Shown here piece after piece: positions 16,164 through 23,150 of a DNA stretch of 43,207 nt. The position numbers were made by a program, and so were the translations under genes. The stretch lies in the IMG/VR virus record IMGVR_UViG_3300018083_000055, positions 1 through 43,207 of that record, one strand, 5' to 3'. Origin of the DNA: a virus. The notes beneath the pieces are model-generated. The model was not told the origin of the DNA. It saw only the letters and a list, made by a program, of their open reading frames with translations, and made no database searches. The first letter of the stretch is position 1, and each line of letters starts with the position of its first letter.

Positions 16164-16432
16164 AATGGTTTAAACCTTTTAAGCAATGACCTCTTTAAAA
16201 ATCTTGGTATTCGATAACAATTACATTCTATTACCGCTGTTATTCTGTTATGTACAAAATCATCACCATTGCTATCTGAAAATCGTATTTTGTTGAAATC
16301 TTTTAATACCATTGACTTCATAATCATTTTTATTCTCTGCCTATTTGCGTCTTTTTTAACCAAACTAGCAATAAGGTCTGGATGATGGCTTAACATCTCT
16401 TTACTAAACTTACTAAAAAATGCGTACCTCAT
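16160..16432 (-). CDS. Hypothetical early protein, 90 aa
   Basis: A basic protein starting MRYAFFSKFSKEMLSHHPDL, with 'ANRQRIKMIMKSMVLKDF' and a basic C-terminus 'RIPRFLKRSLLKRFKPL'. No family recognised. ATGA-coupled to both neighbours. The charge would suit nucleic-acid binding, which is inference. Confidence 0.6.
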   Translation of the reverse strand: MRYAFFSKFSKEMLSHHPDLIASLVKKDANRQRIKMIMKSMVLKDFNKIRFSDSNGDDFVHNRITAVIECNCYRIPRFLKRSLLKRFKPL

Positions 16433-16728
16433 ATTATTTCTAATAAATATAACGAAAAAGCCAATAATTTATCTCCTTTACTTTCCTTCCAAATTTCCCT
16501 TTTGCGTTCAATCGGAAGTTCGGGTAGTTCTTTGTTCTTTTTCAAATAAGCGTATAATTCTGATAAATACCATTTTGGAGTATTCCAGTAAAATAAATAA
16601 TTCCTGTCCTGTTGTGCTTGTTTAATCATTGGCCCCGCTATTTCCATTAATTTTTCAGGTGACCAAATACCCTCTCCTGTATAAAGTCTTATTACTGCAT
16701 CTGCCTGAGTGTTTAAATTAGGTTTCAT
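16429..16728 (-). CDS. Hypothetical early protein, 99 aa
   Basis: A helical protein starting MKPNLNTQADAVIRLYTGEG and containing 'YWNTPKWYLSELYAYLKKN' and 'PIERKREIWKES'. No domain recognised. Its ATG follows the 70-residue gene by about 30 bases, and its stop is coupled to the next gene. Confidence 0.6.
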   Translation of the reverse strand: MKPNLNTQADAVIRLYTGEGIWSPEKLMEIAGPMIKQAQQDRNYLFYWNTPKWYLSELYAYLKKNKELPELPIERKREIWKESKGDKLLAFSLYLLEII

Positions 16729-16759
16729 ATTCCTTCACCGTTAAAGAGGGATATTGCTT

Positions 16760-16972
16760 TCATTCGTCACAGGGTTTATCTCTTTTGGTTGCGCCTACCC
16801 ATGCAATAAACTTTTCCCATTCTTCTTTGCTAATAATAAAATCTCTGTCTGTTTCTCTCATAGTTTCAAACTTAAAACATTTTGTTCTGTGGCCCGTACT
16901 TCCTGTTACTGATACCGTTGTTAAAGTCCCACAAGAAGAAAGATTTGTATAATTAATAAGCGGATAGTTCAT
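16760..16972 (-). CDS. Hypothetical early protein, 70 aa
   Basis: A 70-residue protein starting MNYPLINYTNLSSCGTLTTV, with a beta-like N-terminal half and an acidic/helical 'RDFIISKEEWEKFIAWVGATKRDKPCDE' end. No family recognised. Its start codon lies inside the 43-bp repeat shared with 25331-25373, so that repeat is its leader. Confidence 0.55.
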   Translation of the reverse strand: MNYPLINYTNLSSCGTLTTVSVTGSTGHRTKCFKFETMRETDRDFIISKEEWEKFIAWVGATKRDKPCDE

Positions 16973-17011
16973 TTTCTCATTTTTAGTATGTCAGAAAAAA
17001 TTAAATCTGTC
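16969..17011. repeat. 43-bp inverted repeat, early-region left copy
   Basis: These 43 bases are the exact reverse complement of 25331-25373. On the transcribed (minus) strand they cover the last codons and stop of the 210-residue gene, the gap, and the ATG of the 70-residue gene. Matching stops at the next base on each side. Both copies are in the sense orientation of their own operons. Confidence 0.9.
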
Positions 17012-17633
17012 CGTTATATTTAGTTTTTAAATATTCAGCCATTGCATTGTGATTAAGTTCTTTTTCCCTATCCTGGTTTTCACTCCATCTTGTTGGATCA
17101 CCGCTTGCTTTATGGTTAATGTGAATTTCTTCTTTTATTTTTATAATCTCATCAACTCTTTCATCACGATATTTATCAAACATTTCCATAACAGAAGGTA
17201 TGTCTAAACGATTATAAACGACTCCCATTTTTCCAGTAGCCAATCTTTGCAGGAAAATAAAAACGTCCTGAATTGAAAGTGTGTCTGTTTCTGATTCATC
17301 TATAATTTGGTCAGCAAGTAAAAAAATCTGTTCAATAGTTAATGAGTTTGACAAGTTAAAAAACTTCATTGTATATTCTATCTGTGCAATAATTAAACTA
17401 TGAACATAACGTTTATCTTGCTTCGCCAAAGCCGGTATTCTGTCAGATGTTGGAATCTTAGCAAGCATTAAAAAGTCAAGTCCTGCGCCCGTCTGAAACG
17501 TTTTAAGCAGGGTCTTTACCAGTTGCTGATCCCCCGCCTCCATAGCGTTCATTAAGCATCCCGTCATATTGTTGGCCTCTTTCTTTAGAGCCATAATCTT
17601 GTTGTTTTCCGTTTTTTGCAGTTGGTTTGCCAT
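17001..17633 (-). CDS. Conserved phage replication-region protein, 210 aa
   Basis: This helical protein has 'LIIAQIEYTMKFFNLSNSLTIEQIFLLADQIIDES' and 'LSIQDVFIFLQRLATGKMGVVYNRLDIPSVMEMFDKYRDER'. The latter pattern occurs in proteins next to the replication initiator in many Bacteroidetes phages and elements; function unknown, perhaps helicase loading. The frame overlaps the upstream DUF1376-like gene by 131 nt if the first ATG is used. Internal ATGs at 17594 or near 17550 would shorten the overlap, so the start is uncertain. Confidence 0.65.
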   Translation of the reverse strand: MANQLQKTENNKIMALKKEANNMTGCLMNAMEAGDQQLVKTLLKTFQTGAGLDFLMLAKIPTSDRIPALAKQDKRYVHSLIIAQIEYTMKFFNLSNSLTIEQIFLLADQIIDESETDTLSIQDVFIFLQRLATGKMGVVYNRLDIPSVMEMFDKYRDERVDEIIKIKEEIHINHKASGDPTRWSENQDREKELNHNAMAEYLKTKYNGQI

Positions 17634-18303
17634 GTATAGCTGTTTGAGTTATTGATTGAATTTGATTTGAGATTGTGCTTAGTGTTTTCGTAGAGTAAAA
17701 ATTGTCTTTAGAAATCATCTTACAAATAGGTTCCCAAACTTCTATTATTTGGTCTCTGTGAAGGTCAGGAGATCCGGTAAGTTTTCCATGTTCACAAAAA
17801 AAAGTTGCTATGTCAAAAAGCGGCCTGAAATCTTTCTTTTCGTTTGTTGGGTATTTAGGATTAAACTTTTTGAACACTCCCAACATTTCAGGAATCAGTA
17901 AAAGGTTTTCAGACTTTCCAAAATTTGCATTTCCATTACTATTTACATCTTCATTTATATTTTCATTTGCATTTTCCATACGCTTAGCGTATGCTTTTGG
18001 GTTATTAGTTTGGTTTTTAGTAGTTTGTGCTGACTTCCTTCTTGATTCGCAAAAGTTTCTACGCTTTTCAGACTCTTCTTTCATCCTTTTATTAAAAAAA
18101 ATATTGCCTTCTTTTTCAAACTTGTCAAACACTTGCTCATCGTACGCTTTGCATACGCTAAGCATATCCTTTTCAGAAAGACCGCCTTTTTGATGCTGCA
18201 AACAAAGCAAACGAATGTATTTGCCGACCTGATCATCTGTCATTGTAAATGTTCCAGAAAGGAAGTCAGAAGTATAAAATAAAACTGCGGGATCTTTAGC
18301 CAT
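17503..18303 (-). CDS. DUF1376-like phage replication protein
   Basis: This 266-residue protein has an N-terminal 'DPAVLFYTSDFLSGTFTMTDDQVGKYIRLLCLQHQKGGL' typical of DUF1376/replisome-organiser-like winged-helix proteins. A basic, low-complexity Asn-rich linker follows (about residues 85-130), then a C-terminal helical part ending in a glycine-rich tail. This is the layout of lambda O-like initiators. The linker DNA holds A+T-rich sequence and iteron-like repeats that could be the origin. The ATG directly abuts a T7 run after a hairpin, and no Shine-Dalgarno is present. Confidence 0.7.
   Translation of the reverse strand: MAKDPAVLFYTSDFLSGTFTMTDDQVGKYIRLLCLQHQKGGLSEKDMLSVCKAYDEQVFDKFEKEGNIFFNKRMKEESEKRRNFCESRRKSAQTTKNQTNNPKAYAKRMENANENINEDVNSNGNANFGKSENLLLIPEMLGVFKKFNPKYPTNEKKDFRPLFDIATFFCEHGKLTGSPDLHRDQIIEVWEPICKMISKDNFYSTKTLSTISNQIQSITQTAIHGKPTAKNGKQQDYGSKERGQQYDGMLNERYGGGGSATGKDPA
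17925..18163. repeat. Candidate replication origin: iteron-like TACGCT repeats beside A+T-rich DNA
   Basis: Inside the replication gene, CATACGC-TTA-GCGTATG (17977-17993) is a perfect 7-bp palindrome next to a strongly A+T-rich stretch (17925-17976). Related sites are GTACGC (18142-18147) and CATACGCTAAGC (18152-18163), and TACGCTAA also occurs at 18408-18415 in the promoter region. This recalls lambda, where iterons and an A+T-rich segment lie in the O gene. The origin role is inference. Confidence 0.4.
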
Positions 18304-18377
18304 AAAAAAAGCCGGCTTGGAGAGCGACTTCCTTACCGACTATTTAATCTTAAAAAAGATTTTGCAAAGGTCGCTCA
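18303..18377 (-). promoter_or_regulatory. Structured leader with competing hairpins before the replication gene
   Basis: On the minus strand, AGTCGG (18341-18336) can pair with CCGGCT (18315-18310), followed by TTTTTTT and then the ATG, a terminator-like shape. A perfect 7-bp pair, GAGCGAC (18376-18370) with GTCGCTC (18328-18322), would enclose the first arm and exclude that hairpin. Mutually exclusive stems suggest attenuation or start-site control; this is inference. Confidence 0.4.
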
Positions 18378-18392
18378 TTCATCTGCAAAATC

Positions 18393-18427
18393 CGTACTAA
18401 AAATAAGTACGCTAATATAAAAACAAA
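18393..18427 (-). promoter_or_regulatory. Promoter with overlapping palindromic operator
   Basis: On the minus strand TTTG (18427-18424), 18 bases, then TATTTTTA (18405-18398) is one base from the Bacteroidetes -33/-7 pattern TTTG-N19-TAnnTTTG. A perfect inverted repeat CGTACT-N7-AGTACG (18393-18411) is centred on the -7 element, an ideal place for a repressor. Transcription would begin about 90 bases before the replication gene. Confidence 0.45.
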
Positions 18428-18442
18428 GAGCCAGTAAACAAA

Positions 18443-18994
18443 CTACAAGTTTTCCACATTTAAAAACATATCGAAAGGATCAAGTCTATAAATATTCACT
18501 TTTCTTTTTGATGTTTGCTTCCATGTATTAGTATGACTAATCCCATTTCTATCACCGGCTTTAATCCATCCCATACATTGCCAAAATAAGTTACTTGGTA
18601 AATCGTCTGCACAACCGCAAGACCATCTATGTGTACCAACAGAAGCTCCGTATCTTGTAACGCTATCTAAAAGCAATCTACCCCTATCCATTAACCTGGC
18701 ATCAACCTGAAGGCATATTTGTGCTATCTTACCCAACTTTCCTATTATCGTCCTAACCCCGAATGATGCTAAACAGAAACCAACCAAATCCCCATTGCAC
18801 TCAATAATAAAAAGTTTATCATTACATTTTTCACTCCATCTATCACCTTTTTTAATTCCCGTTATTGCTGATTCATAAGCCATCTTTGGTATAAACCCGA
18901 TTGATTGAGATTCTTTTTGGCTTAAACTAAGAATGTATTTTATATCATTCAAATTAGCAAACCTAACTACCCCTAAGTCTATTGCGTTAATCAT
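18443..18994 (-). CDS. GNAT-fold acetyltransferase-like protein
   Basis: This 183-residue protein has 'DLVGFCLASFG' (beta4), 'KIAQICLQVDARLMDRGRLLLDSV' (acetyl-CoA loop and helix region) and 'CGCADDLPSNLFWQCMGW'. The last is the 'N.fw...GF' GNAT signature. It resembles a phage-specific GNAT group with unknown targets. The GNAT fold also includes the Mu Mom DNA-modifying enzyme, so a nucleic-acid target is possible. It follows the PAPS-reductase-like gene in the same operon. Confidence 0.65.
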   Translation of the reverse strand: MINAIDLGVVRFANLNDIKYILSLSQKESQSIGFIPKMAYESAITGIKKGDRWSEKCNDKLFIIECNGDLVGFCLASFGVRTIIGKLGKIAQICLQVDARLMDRGRLLLDSVTRYGASVGTHRWSCGCADDLPSNLFWQCMGWIKAGDRNGISHTNTWKQTSKRKVNIYRLDPFDMFLNVENL

Positions 18995-19056
18995 TTATTA
19001 TTTTTTCCACATTCAGAAAACAGTTTTACAAAACCAAATTTTAGGGGAACTATTTT

Positions 19057-19791
19057 TTAAGGCGTACATGCACAATCAAAAGCCGGGCTTATTTCTTCTA
19101 AATCATAATCCTTAAAAAGATTATTCCTGGCTATGTTTCTCAATTGCCTTATTGTCGTTCCTTCAAAATAAGTATGCCCAAGTTTCTTTTTACCTTCCAT
19201 TCGTTCTTTACTCATATCCTCATCAGCAATCCACTTATCTGCAAGTTCTGGATATTTAGCCATAATAGCCATAAGAGCGTTCTTCCCTTTCATAAAACAC
19301 AAGTCACAGTTGCCAAGTATCGAAGGTATTTCTAATTTATAAGGCTTATGTTTCCAAAATTCATTTACCATTTGTTTATCAATGCCATCATTGTATAAAG
19401 GGAAAACGTCCGTAACCTTTTTCCACATTTGTTTTCTCTTCTTTACTCTATCTTGTTCATCTGATCTGAAGCCAACAAAATTTTCATAAACCCTGATTTT
19501 TTTACTTACTAAATACCTTCTTGCTGTTTTAATCTTTAATTCAATTGTGCATTTCCTTTTCCATTGGTTGGGAATCATCATTTGCTTTTTTAAAACACCT
19601 TCAAACCCAAATGGGTGAGAAAGACGAACAATAGGAATATTTTCAAAAGCCTCAAAGTCGTTTATAAATTTATAGGTTTTAGGATGTTCACGTCCTGTAT
19701 CGCAGAACAGGACAATATCACCTGGTTGATAATATTTAATAACCATATACCCGGAAGTCTTGCCCCCGCTAAAGTTAATTACTCTTTGCAT
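19057..19791 (-). CDS. PAPS reductase-like PP-loop ATPase family protein
   Basis: This 244-residue protein has the N-terminal PP-loop 'NFSGGKTSGYM' (SGGKTS at 8-13), then 'LFCDTGREHPKTY' (29-40), both typical of PAPS reductase/DndC-like proteins. Cysteines C81, C162-x2-C165 and C240/C242 could hold an Fe-S cluster. Phage members have been discussed for sulfur or DNA modification, but function is not established here. The downstream neighbour is a GNAT protein. Start ATG 19791. Confidence 0.75.
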   Translation of the reverse strand: MQRVINFSGGKTSGYMVIKYYQPGDIVLFCDTGREHPKTYKFINDFEAFENIPIVRLSHPFGFEGVLKKQMMIPNQWKRKCTIELKIKTARRYLVSKKIRVYENFVGFRSDEQDRVKKRKQMWKKVTDVFPLYNDGIDKQMVNEFWKHKPYKLEIPSILGNCDLCFMKGKNALMAIMAKYPELADKWIADEDMSKERMEGKKKLGHTYFEGTTIRQLRNIARNNLFKDYDLEEISPAFDCACTP

Positions 19792-19850
19792 TTATCTTTT
19801 TTCCATTTTTCCTGTAATAAAGATGCTGTAAAACGTCTAACATATTCATA
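19779..19850 (-). pseudogene. Possible C-terminal remnant of a small gene
   Basis: In a different frame from the HNH gene, 'NYEYVRRFTASLLQEKWKKD' and four more residues run to a TAA at 19779. The stretch looks protein-like but has no convincing ATG start (only a weak GTG upstream). It could be the 3' end of a small gene whose 5' part was displaced when the adjacent HNH homing endonuclease gene inserted. A 24-codon ATGA-coupled frame also overlaps it. Confidence 0.25.
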
Positions 19851-20316
19851 GTTTATTAAGATTAGCAAACTCACCATGTAGGGTTTTGGCGATATTATTA
19901 TATGCGAGTGCAGCCTCTATTTCAGTATCGTAATAACCTATGTATCTACAAACCTTATCCTTGCATATTTGCGCCCGCCACCTATTACAATGCTTCGCCC
20001 ACGAAACACCTTTATATTTAGATGTTGTATTCTTATTAGAAGATGTGTTAATGTTGTTTTGCGCTTTAGTACACAGACGCAAATTATTACGTTGGTTATT
20101 TAATCCGTCTCCATCAATGTGATCAATTGTAATATCTTTATCATTTACACCCATTAAAAACCTGTGCAGATAAGTAAATTTATTATTTATTGCTGCTGAA
20201 GCGTAAAAGGAGTTACCACACTTATGAAGATACCATTTATGGTTAAAAACCAAATCATAATCGGCATCGTCTATTAATGTAATAATACCCTTTCGTGTAA
20301 GTTTTATTCCAATCAT
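19846..20316 (-). CDS. HNH homing endonuclease with AP2 DNA-binding domain
   Basis: This 156-residue protein has an HNH nuclease core with 'YLHRFLMG' (about 49-56), 'DHIDGDGLNNQRNNLRLCT' (65-83) and an AP2-like DNA-binding domain at the C-terminus ('KYKGVSWAKHCNRWRAQI', then 'YIGYYDTEIEAALAYNNIAKTLHGEFANLN'). HNH-AP2 proteins are usually free-standing homing endonucleases that copy themselves into intron- or gene-free sites. It splits a lipoprotein gene from the PAPS-reductase-like gene. Its ATG overlaps the lipoprotein stop (ATGA). Confidence 0.85.
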   Translation of the reverse strand: MIGIKLTRKGIITLIDDADYDLVFNHKWYLHKCGNSFYASAAINNKFTYLHRFLMGVNDKDITIDHIDGDGLNNQRNNLRLCTKAQNNINTSSNKNTTSKYKGVSWAKHCNRWRAQICKDKVCRYIGYYDTEIEAALAYNNIAKTLHGEFANLNKL

Positions 20317-20660
20317 TTTATAGTATAATTAAACCAATTAGTATCTATTCTGGAAGGTAACAATTTAGTTTGAAAACCGATGTCGTTTATTTTATAATAC
20401 CAACGTTCTATAGAGTCAGTTATGCAGTTTAAAAAAACTTGCATTTTTATCGTATCCATCCCGCCGTTTTTATCTTTAGGCAAATACCATTGCCCCCAAA
20501 GCGTTCTAACTCCAATCCTGGTTGTGTCTTTGCTGTAGTGATCAATGTACAACTGATACTTATCAAAAGTGTAGTGCCTTTCTCCGATCTCTTGTTTTGT
20601 ACAGCTACACAAAGAAGCTATGATGCAAAGGAAGATTATAAATAAAGTAAATTTTATCAT
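20313..20660 (-). CDS. Early-region lipoprotein, 115 aa
   Basis: A signal peptide of about 18 residues ends in the lipobox 'SLCSC', giving a lipidated Cys-Thr-Lys N-terminus. The mature part has 'TTRIGVRTLWGQWYLP' and aromatic-rich strands and no recognised domain. A secreted lipoprotein among replication genes is unusual, and superinfection exclusion at the envelope is one possible role. Its leader includes the hairpin element at 20665-20740. Confidence 0.6.
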   Translation of the reverse strand: MIKFTLFIIFLCIIASLCSCTKQEIGERHYTFDKYQLYIDHYSKDTTRIGVRTLWGQWYLPKDKNGGMDTIKMQVFLNCITDSIERWYYKINDIGFQTKLLPSRIDTNWFNYTIK

Positions 20661-20664
20661 TTGT

Positions 20665-20740
20665 TTTAAGTTTTAAAGTAACCGGCCTGTAGAAACAAGC
20701 CGGGATTTTAACCACCATCCTTTGGGCATTGCGCCCTTAG
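20665..20740 (-). ncRNA. Noncoding hairpin element, copy 2 (GTTTCTAC apex)
   Basis: On the minus strand, a small GGGC/GCCC hairpin is followed by CAAAGGATGGTGG-TTAA, then an 8-bp stem CCGGCTTG-TTTCTA-CAGGCCGG (20703-20682). The same order (CAwAGGATrnnGG, TTAA, stem with G-TTTCTA-C) occurs at 16050-15992 and, on the plus strand, 29011-29086. It lacks a good T run here, so it may be a leader structure and not a terminator. Confidence 0.4.
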
Positions 20741-20747
20741 AAGTATC

Positions 20748-21056
20748 TTAAATTTCTTTCCTTACTTCCTCACCTTCCTTTTGCCTTGCCTCATTCACCG
20801 TTCCCCGAAGGTCAGGATTTTCCTCCTGTATCTTTTGACGTACCCGGCGAATCGTCTCTGCGTTGGTTAGTTTATTTTGTGCATAAAGATTAAGAAAATC
20901 TAATGCTGTTGTATTTCTACTTAAATTCTTATTCAACATATCGAATTTCCAAACCGTCGCAATCAATCTATTATCATTGTCTCTTAAATGCGGATGCTTT
21001 TCAAGTAAGGCTTTCACCCTATCTTTTACTAATGACATTTCACGAATTAGTTTCAT
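20748..21056 (-). CDS. Conserved small phage replication-region protein, 102 aa
   Basis: The protein has 'VKALLEKHPHLRDNDNRLIATVWKFD' and 'ETIRRVRQKIQEENPDLRGTVNEARQKE'. This matches a widespread phage family with the ending 'sI.R.RRklQe..P.LRG....R', commonly near recombination genes. Function not known. The start ATG at 21056 overlaps the previous stop. Confidence 0.65.
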   Translation of the reverse strand: MKLIREMSLVKDRVKALLEKHPHLRDNDNRLIATVWKFDMLNKNLSRNTTALDFLNLYAQNKLTNAETIRRVRQKIQEENPDLRGTVNEARQKEGEEVRKEI

Positions 21057-21313
21057 TTGCTTAAAATTTCATTTATGTTATCATCCCAACTTTTATTATC
21101 ATAAACCGCTTTCGGTCTTACTATCGGTTCTTCTTTTTTAAAGTGCTTAACCTTCTCAAATAACCAAGTCCTATGAGTTTCTTTATTCAAATTATTTAAC
21201 TCTAAGTATTCATTAACAACCGAAACGCTTTCCCCTATGTCCTTGGCAAGTCTGTTTGAAGTTCTTAAAGTAGCAAACCGTTTAAGATGATCTTCTTTCC
21301 AACGTGGTAGCAT
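21053..21313 (-). CDS. Hypothetical protein with possible HTH, 86 aa
   Basis: A basic 86-residue protein starting MLPRWKEDHLKRFATLRTSN, with 'NRLAKDIGESVSVVNEYLELN', which could form a helix-turn-helix. No family named. It lies between the NinG-like gene and the 102-residue gene and is ATGA-coupled to the latter. Confidence 0.6.
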   Translation of the reverse strand: MLPRWKEDHLKRFATLRTSNRLAKDIGESVSVVNEYLELNNLNKETHRTWLFEKVKHFKKEEPIVRPKAVYDNKSWDDNINEILSK

Positions 21314-21319
21314 GGTGAA

Positions 21320-21721
21320 TTATTTTAATGATAAATTTTTCTGCTTTAATAAACTATGAACCTCTTTCTTATAATGTTCGGTCAATGCTTCAATCTCAAA
21401 ACCCGACCATTTACAAGGCCGCCTCATTTGCAATATCAATAAATCCCATGTTTGGTAACCGTATCTTCTGTTAACCTCTTCTTTGTAATTATCCTGCCTT
21501 CCCCCATCTAAATTACAATTTCCGCATTGAGCATGATTATTCTTTTCATGGTACTTAATTCCTAAATGCTGCCTTCCTAAACCATGACCACAGTCAAATT
21601 TATTCCAGAACATTAACCGCCCACAAGTAAAACAATTAGCATACCCGTCCTCGTTTGAATCCCTTAATCTAATGTAACGGGAAAACCAAATCCAAAGTTT
21701 ATCGTCTCTCATTTTTGCCAT
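21320..21721 (-). CDS. ninG: NinG/Rap-like recombination protein
   Basis: This 133-residue protein has paired cysteines and histidines in the NinG order: 'CFTC' (30-33), 'DCGHGLGRQHLGIKYHEKN' (43-61), 'HAQCGNCN' (63-70) and 'GYQTWDLL'. Lambda NinG (Rap) is a Holliday-junction nuclease, and family members act with phage recombinases. The ERF gene lies upstream in the same operon. I chose ATG 21721, which overlaps the 55-residue gene stop as TGATG, over a TTG three bases earlier. Confidence 0.8.
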   Translation of the reverse strand: MAKMRDDKLWIWFSRYIRLRDSNEDGYANCFTCGRLMFWNKFDCGHGLGRQHLGIKYHEKNNHAQCGNCNLDGGRQDNYKEEVNRRYGYQTWDLLILQMRRPCKWSGFEIEALTEHYKKEVHSLLKQKNLSLK

Positions 21722-21888
21722 CAAATTATATCTAAATTGTACTCATACTTTAAAATAAGTTCCTTTAATCTTATAACAAGTTGCGCCCTTATAAATTCAT
21801 TATCACAAAAAGGTATAAAAACCTCAATAGTTTCCATCAGTTCATTCAATAATAATAACCGTTCAGATCGTTCTTTAATCGTTAGCAT
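21721..21888 (-). CDS. Small 55-residue protein between ERF region and NinG
   Basis: A 55-residue helical protein starting MLTIKERSERLLLLNELMET. Its ATG overlaps the upstream stop as TAATG, and its TGA overlaps the NinG ATG, so it sits exactly coupled between two genes. No domain recognised. Confidence 0.6.
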   Translation of the reverse strand: MLTIKERSERLLLLNELMETIEVFIPFCDNEFIRAQLVIRLKELILKYEYNLDII

Positions 21889-22241
21889 TATGGCAGTTTA
21901 CTTTTAAAGTGATCTATAATTTTCTCAAGATGATGTTCATAGTGTTTAACGCTACTATCAAAGCCTTCATTATTATTCTGAAACATTACATAGAGTACGG
22001 ATCTCAATCTTTGCGAACTGGTTTTTCCTTTAAATTCAAAATCTGATTTCAACTCCTGCATCATTTCTTTTTCATCCTCTTTAAACGGTTCTTTCTTAAA
22101 AGCCAGGTAGCCGAATTGATGCATATTTTCCATCAGTCCCAATAAGTCCTGCGGGTTCAATTCGTTTGTTTCGAATGTTACCTTTAAGGTTTTATCGGCT
22201 AAAGTTCTAAGCCCGTCAAGTTGTGCAGGAAGGATTATCAT
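21888..22241 (-). CDS. Conserved hypothetical protein after ERF, 117 aa
   Basis: The protein contains 'LPAQLDGLRTLADKTLKVTFETNELNPQDLLGLMENMHQFGYLAF' and 'TSSQRLRSVLYVMFQN'. This pattern is familiar from proteins encoded next to phage single-strand annealing genes, with no established activity. ATGA-coupled to the ERF gene and TAATG-coupled to the next. Confidence 0.6.
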   Translation of the reverse strand: MIILPAQLDGLRTLADKTLKVTFETNELNPQDLLGLMENMHQFGYLAFKKEPFKEDEKEMMQELKSDFEFKGKTSSQRLRSVLYVMFQNNNEGFDSSVKHYEHHLEKIIDHFKSKLP

Positions 22242-22870
22242 TGTACCGATTTTTTCAAATGTTTAGAAATGTCTTTCTGTGATGGGTTCTGAATTTGGCT
22301 TATATCTTTTGCCCTTACTTCCAACCTGTGCTGAATTTTTTCGTAAGTCTTAAAGTTCGTACAAAGGTCAATAGCTGTCATTGCTTGTTCCATTTCTTCA
22401 GCGTTTAAATCTGAATCGTAAGCCAGTTGCCTGAGTAGCTGCCTTTCCCCTTCGTCTGGTACATCGGAAAAGTCCGGTTCCTTTTCGTCGTGCTTATTTG
22501 TGTTGTCGGCATCCTTAGTATCGTCAATGGCGAATAATCCATTTAGAGCGTATTTGCGGGCGTAAGAAGAGGCTGCCCCTGTTATTTGCGCACCGTCCAT
22601 CCCTTTTTTAATCTCCTCCTCACGGGCAAATGCGGTGGCTTGAAAGTAAACCTCTCCATTACTTAAAACCGCCATTGCCTTAACGTAGAACCTATTCCCT
22701 ATATTTACTATTTCGTCGGTTATGACAAGGTAGAATCCCATCTGGTTTATAATAGGTTTCACAGCTTCTACAATATCCTCACAAGAACGATATTTATATT
22801 TCCCGAATTGGTTAAACTGTCCCTTAGGGGCTTTTACGGCTGCCTGAATTTTTGCTAATTCGTTACTCAT
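22238..22870 (-). CDS. erf: ERF-family single-strand annealing recombinase
   Basis: This 210-residue protein has the ERF core: 'FNQFGKYKYRSCEDIVEAVKPII' (about 19-41), 'ITDEIVNIGNRFYVKAMAVL', 'ATAFAREEEIKKGMDGAQITGAASSYARKYALNGLFAIDDTKDAD' (about 79-122). The last block is diagnostic. ERF anneals complementary single strands and supports genome circularisation and repair after headful packaging. The acidic C-terminal part is variable. Confidence 0.9.
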   Translation of the reverse strand: MSNELAKIQAAVKAPKGQFNQFGKYKYRSCEDIVEAVKPIINQMGFYLVITDEIVNIGNRFYVKAMAVLSNGEVYFQATAFAREEEIKKGMDGAQITGAASSYARKYALNGLFAIDDTKDADNTNKHDEKEPDFSDVPDEGERQLLRQLAYDSDLNAEEMEQAMTAIDLCTNFKTYEKIQHRLEVRAKDISQIQNPSQKDISKHLKKSVQ

Positions 22871-22888
22871 TAGGTTTGTTATTTAAGG

Positions 22889-23134
22889 TTATAGATATTT
22901 TTTAATTAGTTTCCCTGCCGTTTCCTGAACCCGTAAACAGTAATTAAAATCGTGTTCATCTTGAACGTATAATTCATTTAAGGCTTTTATGAGTTCTTCT
23001 TTTTCTGATTCTAATTGCTCAATATATTTTTTTGCCTCTTTTGCATAAGCCTTACTATCGAATGAGACTAAATTTGTGTTTGTCGGGTCAAGTGAAAAAG
23101 GCTTGCAGTAATCTTTAATTAATGGTTTGTTCAT
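22889..23134 (-). CDS. Hypothetical coiled-coil protein, 81 aa
   Basis: An 81-residue protein starting MNKPLIKDYCKPFSLDPTNT. The second half is a charged helix ('AKKYIEQLESEKEELIKALNELY') suited to a coiled coil. No family recognised; third gene of the minus-strand early operon. Confidence 0.55.
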   Translation of the reverse strand: MNKPLIKDYCKPFSLDPTNTNLVSFDSKAYAKEAKKYIEQLESEKEELIKALNELYVQDEHDFNYCLRVQETAGKLIKKYL

Positions 23135-23150
23135 AAACTTGTTTTTAAGG

